Assembly: GCA_964034945.1 (NCBI GenBank)
Contig: OZ035963.1
Coordinates: 60,919,182 to 60,983,181, forward strand
DNA from: Chrysopilus asiliformis
Lineage: Eukaryota > Arthropoda > Insecta > Diptera > Rhagionidae
Length of the DNA: 64,000 nucleotides
Direction of reading: 5' to 3'
The notes under the pieces: generated by a model
Database searches by the model: none
Seen by the model: only the letters and a program-made list of their open reading frames with translations
Told to the model about the DNA's origin: nothing
Translations under genes and position numbers: made by a program
Shown here: positions 48,366-60,434 of the stretch, piece after piece
How the letters are laid out: each line of letters starts with the position of its first letter
Numbering within the stretch: the first letter of the stretch is position 1

Positions 48366-49295
48366 ATGTAAAACAGTCAAAAACAAAAAAAAATGAAAAT
48401 TTTGTGCAATTCTGTGGGTTTTCAAAGAAAAATGCGGCGCAAGCGAAATTTAAAAAAAAACGACGCAAGAAAAATTCTTTAAGATGAATGCGCCGCAAGC
48501 GAAAATTTTCATCGTTCAATGTAAAATGTAACTTTAATTTAAATGTGAAACAGCTGAGGTTTGTCCTTAAATATCTAGTTTTTTTATTGTTTTATGGTTA
48601 AAAAATAGATCTACTTTTCTATTTTCATAAAAAAAAACTATTTCAAAAAAAAGTTCGTACACTGAGTAAAAATTGTCATTAGATTCAATGAAAAAGTAAT
48701 TGGATCAAATAAAAAAAAATCGCTGAATTTGTGCCAACGGTTTTTGTGTTTAATTTAAATGAAAAGTATTTAAACCAAATGATTGTTGTTTTTATCAAAG
48801 AAAATAGCGACGCCACAACGAGGTGATCTCTATTCTTGTTTAGTGATATCTTTTCTTATCTCTTTTCTTTATTATTAGTGCATGTTGATGAAATGTTTAT
48901 CTGTGTTAGCACTTAATATCCATTTCAAGGTGGAAATATTTTCTTTTATGCCTTATTAAAAATATACGAGTAACAAAAAATTACTGAAATTTGATGATTT
49001 GAGACTAAAAACTACAAACAAATGCATTCTCTTGTTGAATATGATATTGAAACATACCTTCCCTCGTAATATTTTGCAAAAAAGAAATTTTATAAAGAAA
49101 ATCTGAAAAACTGGCTTGAAAAATCTCACGAAATATCGCTCAAACTCATTTCTAGAATAAGATGTTATCCTTTAAACTATTTTTTTTAAATTCAGGCTGG
49201 TGAAAAAATAACGAAACGGCTTTGAATATTGTGTTCAAAAGTGGCAGAATTTTCAGGAAAACCATATCGCCATCTTTGATATTCTGCGTGTATAA
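48366..49295. other. Downstream of the orphan gene; GCGCCGCAAGC motifs
   Basis: Motif copies at about 48431, 48460 (decayed) and 48489. The rest is AT-rich and no gene is supported. Confidence 0.45.
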
Positions 49296-49832
49296 ACATA
49301 ACAAAAGCTATAATTGCCAATCTGGCAATTATTGAAAACCCGTATGGTGATTGACGGCGCACAGTTGTATCAAAATTCCACTTTGAAGTCAAACTTTCCA
49401 ATAGATTTTTTAAAATTTTTTCCAATCGGATTTTCATGTATGAGAGTTTTATGTAGAATCATATCCTAAATAACTTTTGTTCTTGCACTTTTTTGATAAG
49501 ATGCACCGTTTTTGAGATATTCACAAAAAACGTTTTCGTTCGTATGGGGGGTACCTCCCCTAATGGTCCATTTTTGTCCATGAACGAATTTAGCCTCGCA
49601 TTTTACGAAAAACGGATCTGCGCAAAATTTCAAGTCTGTCAATCCGTGCGCCCGCAATCCGCGCCACAGACGGACAGACAGGCGGACGGACGGACGGACA
49701 GACGGACGGACGGACGGGCGGACGGACATGCAAAAATGAATTATTTTTATCATTCTAAACACACTGGTGTAATTCATTTTTGTGTGTGATGACGGGATCT
49801 TGGCGTTACAAACGATAAGGCAAAGTTAACCT
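49296..49832 (-). mobile_element. DINE-1-like Helentron (family B)
   Basis: Begins ACATAACAAAAGCTATAATT with the AATTGCCAATCTGGCAATT hairpin and CCCGTATGGTGA. It has GTACCTCCCCTAATGGTCCA, a GACGGACG microsatellite at about 49670-49730, then GATGACGGGATCTTGGCGTT. It corresponds to 41678-42218 inverted; the last part, with the second subterminal repeat, is lost. Confidence 0.78.
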
Positions 49833-52800
49833 TTATTTGATGAGGTGGGTCCAATGGACCGTTCTTGATTCTACTGCATGTCCAATTTCTCTCAGTGTAG
49901 CCCACATCGTGCCAATTTAAAATTTTCGATCATCTCATAGGGCTTTGGCAAACAGTGTTCTATACTACTGTCACGTGCTCTGCTGTTGATCTGCTGTTGA
50001 TTCTCGGCTGTTGATTCTTTGCTGTTGGATAGCAAAACCTTACAAAAGTTTTAATCAAAATTTTGGTTTACAATCTATGAATAGGGAGTCATTGTTATGA
50101 AAAATCAATTGTAGACTGTGAACACCTTGCAAATGTTTTGAATCCATTCATAGCCAATGCGAAATTATAGGTGCAATAGCGGACAGGAATTTTGTCTCAA
50201 AGCCAAAATTCCGTGACGCCAAGATTCGAATTGCAGTGCGGCGCCCCTCCAGACGATAACTTAGTAAAAAAATTATTTTCTAGTTCAAGCAAACACATTA
50301 TAATAATTTATTTAAATTTATAAAAAAAACAACTTTTTTTTAAATATCTGCTGCGTCTCGAATGATGCAAAACCACATTTAAATTCCAAATGAATTTCGT
50401 TACTCTCGATATGGGGCGAAATTTTAATGCGTGCATTTTCCAAATATGCTTTAACCGTATTTTCATATTTTCACAATGGAATTTATGTGGGAAGAATATA
50501 ACATTTTCTAATATTTACATATAATCCTTAGTGACATGAAGAGTAAAGTACATTTGACGAAAGAATATATCCAGCGAACAGCATCAGAATCCCATATATA
50601 ACACTATCAGACTTTTCTTTTATCCGCAGGGGAAAATCGAATTTGCATATGAGCGAATGTATTTAGGATCGACCTCATTCGATTCGACTATTTACATTTC
50701 ACCATGTGACATCAGTAGCAAATGGGGAATAGTTTATCTTATAATGCGGGTTTACAGTAGCTGGAAAAAGTTGGAGAGTTTTTCTCGTACACTTTTTGTA
50801 GAGAAATTTCGAATTTCAATCATAATCCCTTTGAGAGTCTGCGTTGGGATATTTTCCGACTTTTTACTTCATTTCAAACTCGATTCGCAGTCGGATGGTT
50901 TTCGGATGTCATAAAATCAAAAATTTAAAACTTTCTAATAAAATTTTCAGGAAATTTATAACTGTTTTAACATTTCTTGAACCGGAATCAAATCAAAAGG
51001 ATAATTTTTCTTTTACCCTTTTGTGGCGTAAAGTTTTAGATTTTCAAAAGATGAAACCTTAATTCAGTTTAACGTATTTGGGGGATCTTTTTATTAAGTG
51101 CCATGACAGCAAGGAAACTCTTCAATGCGGTTGCAGATACAATCCACACCAATGGTTTTTGAGTGACAAAATATAAATTTCAGACAGTCGCAATGTCACT
51201 GAGAATATAATTCCCTAAACAACTTTGTCAAGTTTTTCTCCGCCACTTTTCCGTATTTTCCATTCACACACAGTCAAGTCAGTTTCAGTTAAAAGGCAGA
51301 ATACGATGTTCGTGATAGTTATGTAACATATTTCAAAATACAAAACTAGAACTGGTAGACATGTTTTACAGCTAAGAAGATGGAAAAAGAAAAAATCCGT
51401 TACGATATTCAGGATATAGAATAGTGGCATTCGAGGATATATTCATATGAATACGAAATTTCCCTCGTGAAAAGTTGCCGTAACTATGAGTTCACCATGC
51501 ACAAAATATGACTCCTGGGATGAACATTGAGGCACCAGAAAGGATATATGATTTTCCTTGCGCTTTAACTTCATTATTTAATGTGGTATTTTCTTGTACT
51601 CTATTTAATTTGCAAACAAAAATTGTTTTATAACCGGAATAATATTTGAATAGTGAATTAGTTTCATGTTTTATGGTTTTTTAATTTATTTGCTCTTATA
51701 AATATCAATATCACTTTAACTTCTATATGAATAAAATATTTGCATTCTATTTTGCAGAGTAACTATTCTTAATGGCTCCTAAACAGATTTTAATTTTTGA
51801 CAAAAATAATAAAGGAGTTGATTGTGTGAAGGCTCATTTAAATAATGCGCCGCAGGTAAAAATCAAATTACGTGAACCTTAAGCTCAGAATTGATTCCGA
51901 AAAAATTTCAAATCGACCCTTGGAGGTCTGTAATTACTACCTTTGCGATATCTGGATCCAAATATGGTGGCTTTACTATTGAGGATATTCTTTCCAGTGT
52001 ATGTACGATAGGAATTTTTGCGTGGATTTTGTACAGCTTTACCTTCACATTCACGGCACCAGGGGCCAGAAAAATTTAACCCGGAGACGCATATTTTATA
52101 AATGCTAGTTTTTGCGATATAATTCGCACATCCGAAGGTTTTGTATAGTTTAGGAAAAGTATTGAAAGTTAATCAAGTTATTATGGGGTTGGGACATATG
52201 TTTTGGTTTACGCCAATTGATTACAAAGTTTTACTACCCCCTCCCCAACCCCCCTCCCCAACCCCCCCTCCCCAAACCCCCGCCTATTTTTTGTGAGCTC
52301 CTGAAAATTCAAATCTTTGCTAAGTTTTCTATCGGCGAACGAAAATTTAAAGACATTCTTTAAAAAAATAGAAAATTTAATAAAAAATCGGAAGTTCTTT
52401 CGGAAATTTTTCCTTGGAGGCAGGCAAACTCCACAATCTCCCCTCCCATCATACACCGAAGGAAAAATTCATGTAGTTTAAAAATTTGTTTCTTGACATC
52501 CCCTGCCATAAGTAGTTTTTTTTTAAATTTATCTAAAATTAGGCAGTGAAGCTTAAAAACAAGCCGAATTTAAATTAAATTATGGCTGCTGTATGCTTGA
52601 TTTGCTCGGAGCTACAATCGTAGCTCAGTGTACTATAATTTATAACGTTTCTATCTATAAAAACCGAGCATAGTGTATATTACTATATTTTATTACTGTT
52701 GAAAAACTGCTTATAATTATAACTCTGTGTTAAATAAATAATGTCGTTTCTAGTGAAATATTTTTTCAATACAAAACTTGATAAAATTCTGAAAAAGATT

Positions 52801-53236
52801 TTTCACATCTCAAATATCCAACTTTTTATTTTCTTCGAGTTCATCCTTAAAGTACGTAAATGATCGTTTATTATTATACACTGTTGGTTGCACTATAATA
52901 TTATAATTTATCCCAGTTTGCTCGTATCTTAATACTCCGCTGTACTATCGCAACTATACCTAGCCATTAAATGAAAGTAATGAGCCGTCAGCAGGATACA
53001 AAAGGCGACTACAAGTAATTGAAAATGAAACTTTCCTCGCAACAATGGTAGTTTAACAGTATAACAACAGTAGCAACAACAACAACAACGATTAAAAAGG
53101 GTGGAGATAACGACGAAAGTAATTTGCGGAAATCGTCCTTTAGTTCTGTGGATTTCACCATATAAAATTTTCCATATTGTGGCTTTCATTTCTGACTTTC
53201 TTGAATGACTAAAAATATAATCCGAGACATTAGTGC
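49833..53236. other. Intergenic with a decayed SINE and a C-rich repeat
   Basis: About 49978-50260 resembles the SINE body (CTGTTGAT, AAAACCTTACAAAAGTTTT, GTTATGAAAAATCAATTGTA). AATGCGCCGCAGGTAAAAAT at about 51845 is one more dispersed motif. 52232-52282 is a CCCCTCCCCAA tandem. No gene is supported. Confidence 0.45.
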
Positions 53237-54335
53237 ACCCAAGTAACTAAAAATGGTTACATATCGGTTACGCGACGGTCGCACAGCATGGATTGCAAAA
53301 ATTTTTGGGGTTACGAATTCGTTGCTGTGACGTCACAGCAACGTTTCTGCAACGTTTATGCAGCCGTTTTTTGTGGTTATCGTTACAAAATAATTGTTGT
53401 ACAACCATTTCTGAAGAAACTCTTTTACGGCATAGTTTGGTAAGATGGAGGAAAGAGGGGAAGATTAAGTGTGACGTTGATGTAAACTTGTATCACAAGT
53501 GCCCATCAAAAAAAGCTGTAAGTGTGAATTCCTTAATCCAAAGTTGACTAATTTTACCTCTATAGCACTCTGTGTAGGTGCATTATAAACGAGCAAAATA
53601 GAAATAACGAAAAACAACAACTTTCCAACTGGAGTCACAAAGTAACGAATTTGCAACGGTTTTTTTGTGACCGGTTACAAAATAACCAATTCGTAACAAG
53701 AGACTTATGCCCTAAACACATGTGCAGAATTCTGCATGCAGCGGAATTTAAATACACTCGTTTATATGAAGTGGAACACATGTAAATTCTGCATGCAGCG
53801 CAGAGCTGCATGGTATCTCAAATTCAACTTTCTCTGCGCAGAATTAGTGATGTCAACCGAGGATTCTTTTTTGGTGTTTGGCAAAATCGACTGTTAGCAA
53901 AGAGACTATGGACTAAATTCGTACACAGTGGAAAAGGAAAGAAAATGAAAAGGAAAGTCCAGTAGAAAATATTCAATACTTTGTGTTGACGTTATCTACG
54001 TCTTTCAGGAACATGAGGTGATCCATCCATTTCCACAGGTGATCCATCCATTTCCAATATAAAAATTGGCCAATTCTTCTTCCATTGTTGATAGCAGCCG
54101 ATGCGATTAAATGTCAAAAAAATCTGCTCATGTGTCTTAGCTGCAGATATGCATGCAGCTCTGCATGCAGAAAAGCTGCACATGTGTTTAGGGCATTAGC
54201 GTAATCGGTTACAAAGTAACTTATTTGTAATGCGTTTTTTTTGGTCCCGGTCACAAGACGACCGTCAAACCACCTGATTTGCGACCGCTCCTTTTTTTAC
54301 CAGGGTCATAGTGAATCTCAAATGGTTGCTTGGGT
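53237..54335. mobile_element. MITE with ACCCAAG ends, carrying a nested MITE
   Basis: The left end ACCCAAGTAACTAAAAATGG and the complement of the right end ACCCAAGCAACCATTTGAGA share the first 12 bases with one mismatch. The left part matches inverted 41515-41554. GTTACAAAGTAAC and GTGACCGGTTAC words recur inside. The middle is interrupted by the element at 53708. Confidence 0.68.
53708..54195. mobile_element. Nested MITE with TTA target duplication
   Basis: The left end TGCCCTAAACACATGTGCAG is inverted exactly at the right end, CTGCACATGTGTTTAGGGCA. TTA flanks both sides (53705-53707 and 54196-54198). TGCATGCAG words repeat inside both ends. The signature fits PIF/Harbinger. Confidence 0.85.
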
Positions 54336-54581
54336 GGAATGTAAAATTCAAGAAATGTCCAGTGTTATAATTTCTGTGTGAATAATGTGACCAGAAATAA
54401 GTTCAAAAGTTCATGTTTTAGAAGCCCATAAAATTGCCCGTGGCCAGGAGTTGTTTGTTAATGAATATTTGGATTTGTATAGAAGCTGAATTTCTATGCC
54501 CTACATTGTGAAACCATAATGGGGCTTATGGTATTTTTTCTTTGTAATTTATTGTAGAAGTAAAAAAAAAAAAAAAAATTT

Positions 54582-54810
54582 AAAAAAAAAGCTTTTATTA
54601 AAAAAGAATGCACTAAAAAGAAAAAAATAATTTTCTGGACGCTGTATATCACAAATATAAAAGCTTTTTAAAAGCGAGATAAATTTTTATTTTATTGTTT
54701 TATGCTTTATCTTGTTTTTTAAAAGCTTTTATATTTGTGATACACAGCGTCCAGAAAATTATTTTTTTCTTTTTAGTGCATTCTTTTTTAATAAAAGCTT
54801 TTTTTTAAAT
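54582..54810. mobile_element. Palindromic MITE with about 100-bp arms
   Basis: AAAGCTTTTATTAAAAAAGA, then AATTTTCTGGACGCTGTATA, then ATAAAAGCTTTTTAAAAGCG on the left. These are mirrored nearly perfectly from TTTTTAAAAGCTTTTATATT to TTAATAAAAGCTTT on the right, with a T-rich spacer of about 25 bp. Related to 6815-6990. Confidence 0.75.
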
Positions 54811-54889
54811 TTTTTTTTTATTTTTTTTATTTTGTTCTTTTTAGTCTTCGAATATATATCCTTTCATTTGAGATGTCCTTACAGGCTTT

Positions 54890-55145
54890 TTAACTTGAGA
54901 ATCGTATTCAGCGACCCCAAAAACCCCCAGAATAGATTTTTTTCCGGAAAATTTGGAGAAAAGGATAATCACGTTATTCTTACAGGACCTTCCGTTATCC
55001 TTACAAGGACGAAGTAGTGAAAATATGGTATTGTCATCGGACTTATATAAGTGTGTAAAATTTATAAGTCAATCGGACAAGTGGAAGTGGGTCAAAATTG
55101 GGTTGCAAGATTTGATCTGACAGACAGACACGAAGGCAAGCTAAA
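54890..55145 (-). mobile_element. Repeat family C, inverted copy
   Basis: On the minus strand: CTGTCTGTCAG, ATTTTCACTACTTCG, GGATAACGGAAGGTCCTGTA, AAATTTTCCGGAAAAAA and GTTTTTGGGGTCGCTGAATA. These occur in the same order as 6236-6590 on the + strand. The palindrome at 54582 sits beside it as 6815 does beside the other copy. Confidence 0.65.
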
Positions 55146-55163
55146 TAAAAGCTTTTAAAAATA

Positions 55164-55954
55164 GGGGTGTTTTTTCTGTGATAGAACTTTCGATGGGGAT
55201 AGCTGTCGAATCAGCAGTCGTCTGCAAAAGTGTGGTAGTCAGTTTTACTCAGTAGAGTTTGCCATTCCATCATGGAAAGACTTACGCTTGAACAACGTTT
55301 CCAAATCATCTAAATTGATTTTAAAAATCGGTCGTCAATTCGAGAAACGCACTGAAAACTACGTCAAGCCATCAATTCGTCCACAAAAATGTACTGTTTG
55401 GTGTGACTTGCACGCCGGTCGCATTGTCGGTCCTTTTTTTCTTTCGAAATGAGGCCAGAGCTGGCGTTATGGTCAATTACTAAGCCATGATCAACGATTT
55501 TTCGTTTGACATCACCTAGACGATATATGGTTCCAACAGGATGGCCCTACGGTCCATACATCGCACGAAGCCATCCGATTTGTTGAAAACACGATTTTAC
55601 TTGAAAACACGATTTTACGATAATGGTCTTGACAATTGATCCTGAAGATCGTGCGGTCTGACACCTCTTGATTATTTCTTGCGGAGATATGTTAAGTCGT
55701 TGGTGTATGCTGACAATTGACACCAGAGACAATTGAGTTATAGCGGAAATAGAGCCAGATTTTCTCGAAAAAGTGGTCAAAAATTGGGTCGACAGAATAC
55801 GATTCGTCAAGAACAGCCGAGGTAGTCATATGCCCGAAATCATTTTTGAACACTAATGGCAAGAAATAATCTGTCAGAACAAAAAAAACTTTTTTTTATC
55901 AAAATTTAATTTTTTTGTGTGAAAAACATTCTAATCCTCTGAAAAAAAACCCTT
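55164..55954 (+). mobile_element. Decayed DD41D-like mariner
   Basis: TA at 55162-55163 and 55955-55956. The left end GGGGTGTTTTTTCTGTGATA and the complement of the right end AAGGGTTTTTTTTCAGAGGA match imperfectly and resemble the ends of the element at 32507. Confidence 0.75.
55272..55856 (+). pseudogene. Decayed mariner transposase with stops and frame shifts
   Basis: Starts MERLTLEQRFQII then a stop. NRSSIRETH follows, then a deletion into the CTVWCDLHAGRIVGPFF region, then WFQQDGPTVHTSHEAIRF and, in other frames, a C-terminal MPEIIFEH. The DEAHF region is lost. Several stops and shifts make it non-functional. Confidence 0.82.
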
Positions 55955-55956
55955 TA

Positions 55957-57499
55957 CATTCAATTTTGTTTCCATCCGGTTGTTCATTATAACAAAAAAT
56001 CGTGAAGGAATCGAGCTAGAACCGAGTCAAAACTTTTAGGGAACGCCACAAATTTTTGATGTCAATTTTCATAATTAGAAGCACGCCTTAACAGATTTAG
56101 TTTTCCTACAGGAGTTTTTAATTACTTAACAAGTCTTTACGGAAAATACAAACTTTATATGAAGGTCTTATAAATTTCAACATCAATTCAGTATTAACTT
56201 TAACTTTGAAGATTCTCCGAAAAGTCAAGTACATACAAATACTATTATTATGTTTGTACATAAATTCAGAGGAAACTCGAAAGGAGAATAATTTAACAGA
56301 ACCTGTGCTCGTCGTGACTGCACAGATAACGCTAGCAGAATTGCATTTGCCACGCAGTAAAACAGCACTTATCGCTCAAAGACGCTTCTTGGCAACTTTA
56401 AAATTTGAGCGCAATTAAATTTTTCTAAAGAAAATTCCCTTTTGAGAATAAACAAAAAAGAAAGAAAAAACTTTGACAACTCGTCGAAAAGTAAGAACAA
56501 AAATTACACACAAAAGACATGAAAGAGTTTAAAAGCAGAAAAAAACTAACGAAATATCGCTCAAACGTTCAATAAGGACGAACTTCTACAAGATAAAAAC
56601 TTTGCAGATGACCAAAAACGGAGTAAAAAAAATGTGGAAGAGAAAATCGGGAAATTAAGAAATCTAGCAACAACGAAAAAGAGCAACAAAATAGAGAATC
56701 CGATGGGAAGCCGGGAAGAAGGATTTTCTTCATGATGCCTTTTTTGGGACGCTTAAAAGGAATGAATCAACTTCGACAGCAGGAGTGTGGACTACAGAAA
56801 GAGATAATCAAGAAAGTTATTGAACAGCGCGTCGTGTATAATAAACGGAAGTGGAAAACTGTGGAAAAAAGTTCTATGAGGAAAACAAAATAAAGTATAT
56901 CCGATTTTTTTCACTGCCACTGTCCCTTCTATCGAAGTACGACGAAAGATGGTTGAATTTCTTTATCCTTTGAGTTTTTGAAAACATCACAAGTGGTCCT
57001 GGCCCAAAGCCACCTCTTACTTTTCAATTGTTTTGCCTCTTTCACACCACGGACCCGGAGAACGGAAGTGACATTATCTAACAGGGAGTGTATTTTCCTA
57101 GCCGTAGTTTATGGAAAAGTTTTTTTTGGGCCAACTCAAAACAGTTATAAATTTTTATGAGGCTCAAAGGTGCAGTTTAATTATGTGACAAGTTCTTGAT
57201 ATACCAAGAGATTGTCTCTATATTGACTAAAAGTTGGAAGTCGGTTTGGTTTCTGGCTAAGCTCAATAGAACAGAATTAATGACAAATTGACTAGAAAAC
57301 AAATCTTGCAAAACAAAAGTTGGCAACAACAGATGCAAAGCAGAGGAGAATTCCCTCCAGGAATTCTAAATTATTTTGTCGTCTGTGGGTTTTTCATTTC
57401 CAATGGAAATTGTTTAAATTTGAGAAATTGGGAAACGTTTTTCTGGTATTTTGACCTAGAAAGATTTTTCTAGGAAAAAATATGACAAATATAAGAATT
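55957..57499. other. Intergenic, no recognised features
   Basis: Open frames at 56206-56418 and 56978-57160 show no domain. A Lys/Arg-rich conceptual stretch around 56690-56890 is short and broken by stops. No transposon ends are recognised. Confidence 0.4.
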
Positions 57500-58835
57500 T
57501 CCTGAAAGTTCTTTTTACTGCTAAATTTTGGGGGCAATCATTATATATAAGAAATTGCTGAAAAATGTACTGAAATCGAATAAAAACCAGGCAACTCGCA
57601 TTAAGATTTTCGAAAGTCGCATCAAAATTCAGAAAATTGAATAAAAATCGCATCATAATCGTTAAAATCGCATTAAAATTTGCATAGTCACACCAAAATC
57701 GCGGAAACCTTTTGACAAATGCCACATTTGGATAACCATCGAGAAAGTCGTGCAATTCGGATCAAAATTTGTAACATTCATTTTAAAATCGATAAAACCG
57801 CATTAAAATCGTTAAAATTGGATAAAATTTTGCAACGTATTGATCAAACTTGAATAAACTACATCAAAAATTGTGAAAATTCTATCAAAATTTGCCAAAT
57901 TCGATCAAAATTTGCGAAATTCGAATAAAATCGAGTAAACTCATTAAAATCGTTAAATTCGGATAAAATTTTGCAACGTTTTGATCAAACTCGAAAAAAC
58001 CGCAAAAAATGTCGAAAACCCAATAAAAATTTGCAACATTCAAATAAAAATCGAGTTAGAGCGCATCCAAATTGTGGAAATCGGTTCAAAATTTGCGATA
58101 TGCAGATCAAATTCGAGGAACCCGCATCAAAATCGCATCGAAATTCGCTACATTTGGACCAAAATCTCAACAACTGATTTTAAATTATGAAAATCTGTTT
58201 AAAATTTGCAAAAGTCGCATCAGAATTGAGAAACTGTAGTCACAAAGTTCGAAATCAGAACAGAATCGACAAAACTTTGGATAAAAACCCAATCAAAATC
58301 GGATAAAAATGGCAAAAAACTGGATTGGACTCAAAATTGCGAAACGTGTATTAAAGTCGTGTAAATTGGATCAAAATTTGCAAAAATCGATTCAAAACTC
58401 CGACAACCGGATCAAAATTTGTAAAAATCGACTCAAAATTCCAACTACCGGATCAGAATTTGCAAAAATCAACTCAAAACTCCGACAATCGGATCAAAAT
58501 TTGCAAAAATCGACTAAAAATTCCGACAACCGGATCAAAGTTCGCAAAAATCGACTCAAAATTCCCACTACCGGATCAGAATTTGCAAAAATGGGATCAA
58601 CACTCCGATTACCGGATCAGAATTTGCAAAAATCAACTCAAAACTCCGACAATTGAATCAAAATTTGCAAAAATCGACTCAAAACTCCGACTACCGGATC
58701 AAAATTTGCAAAAATCGGATCAAAATTGTGAAAATTGAATTCAATTCGTAGAAATCAGATCAAAATCATACAAACTGGAATAAAATTGTCGAAGCCGAAT
58801 CAATATCGTTGGATGGGAGAGCAAAATCACGAAAA
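57500..58835. repeat. 41-bp minisatellite, regular in its second half
   Basis: From about 58366 to 58740 roughly nine units of 41 bp follow the pattern GGATCAAAATTTGCAAAAAT plus CGACTCAAAACTCCGACAACC. From 57500 to 58360 the same words (ATCAAAATTTGC, AAAATCG) persist but spacing has decayed. The Lys/Asn/Ile-rich frames on + are products of the array. Confidence 0.85.
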
Positions 58836-60108
58836 CTCGGTCAATTTCACAATTTTTAACCTTAATGTTTTCGATTAAACTTAAAATCAATGAGATTTGG
58901 CAAGCAAAAAAAATCGAAAATTTAAAAATCCACACTGATTTTACCACCTTAAATTTTTTAAATCGAATTAGCAAACATCCATACTACCTTTCATCGAAAA
59001 CGTCAAATAATGTATTTTAAAAATGATAGCAAATTGCCCTGATTTCCCTCAATAATGAAAATAATCAAAACCAATTTATTTTTTTTACAGATTTTCCTTG
59101 AATCAAAGTATTTTCATGATACAATAATGGAATTCAAATACAACAAATGTCTTGCAATGCATGCACTATTCAGATGATAGTTGAAACCCATCCAAGTGCG
59201 CAAATATTGTGAAAAGAGTTTCTGTAATGGGTGAGTTTTACTTTAAAATTTTATTGCTATCTATTTAAATACTCTAGGGATACCCACTAGTCTGGTATTC
59301 TTCATCCCCATTGGAAACGGGTTAATTCCGATTATGCAAATGTTCCCTTGTAATGTCGATTGGAGTTAGTTGTGAATATTAGAAATTGGAATGGAGATTC
59401 CCTTAGCCTTTTGAAGTGTTGACTTGGCTACTAGCTTGTCTTGAAAAAGTATGTAGTTTGAAATGCATTTGCAGAAAATACTCATGATTCCCTCCGATTA
59501 TTAGATTCTGGATTCCGAAATTTGAACTCAAACGATTATCGTTATTGCAATTTGCATTCACATCATATTTACAAAATTGTTTTTGCTTTATTAAATCCGT
59601 AATGTCTAAGACTCAATTTAGTTTTATTACTGAAAATTACTTAAAGCTGGTGTGTGAAAAGATTTTCGTAATGAAAATTGGATGATTTTAATGGGGATTT
59701 TTTATTTGCTACAATATCAAATTTTGTCTCTTGGGCTAAGCGCGCACTGAAATGGCAGGTTTTTAAAATGGTATGTGGAGAATTGTTGAAGGGAAGGAAA
59801 ACGCGAGATATAGTACTAGATATGCCGTACGCTACATTGATTTTCATGCGATTTAAAAATCCAGCGCCAATTTAGCACTATGCCATGTCACATTCTCACA
59901 AATGTACGCGTCTTGCCTTAGACTCAGTCGCATAACTTGGCACACGCTCGAATTGCAGTGGGGGAACGGGGACGAGAGAACAGAGGGGCCTCAAAATGAT
60001 CCCCTAAACTAGTGTGTTTTAATCTGCGACACAGTTTATTGAACCATTTCTACCTGTTGTGCATGTTTCTTTAACAAAAATTTCCCCGCGGCACATCATC
60101 ATATCATA
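58836..60108. other. Intergenic, no recognised features
   Basis: AT-rich. The overlapping frames at 59641-59875 are mutual shadows. No repeat is recognised. Confidence 0.4.
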
Positions 60109-60434
60109 TCATACTAATATATAAAAATGAGTTGGTGTCTGTCTGTCTGTCTGTCTGTTCCTCTTTCACGCAAAAACGGCTGAACCGATTGACTTGACAT
60201 TTGACATGAGTGTCTGTGGTAGTTCTGGTTCCAACATAGGTATACGGAAAAGTAGCGCGAGGGGTGGGGGGAGTAAGGGGAAGGGGTAAAGTGATTTCGA
60301 AACATAGTTTTTGCGCTATGTTACTCTTTCGCGGGGAAACTACTGAACTGATTGGCCTGAAGTTTAGCTCCAACATAGACCATAAAAAAAAATTTGAAAA
60401 AACTTAACCCGGCAACGACGGGTATGCAAGCTAG
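60109..60434 (+). mobile_element. Non-autonomous Helitron, family A, most compact copy
   Basis: Starts TCATACTAATATATAAAAAT after a host A and ends with hairpin ACCCGGCAACGACGGGT, ten bases, then CTAG before a host T. A (GTCT)n block lies at about 60136-60158. There is no Rep/helicase, so it depends on an autonomous Helitron elsewhere. Confidence 0.82.

Noticed and set aside
58309..58738. Two overlapping Lys/Asn/Ile-rich frames of 92-115 codons
   Set aside because: Products of the 41-bp minisatellite in different frames.
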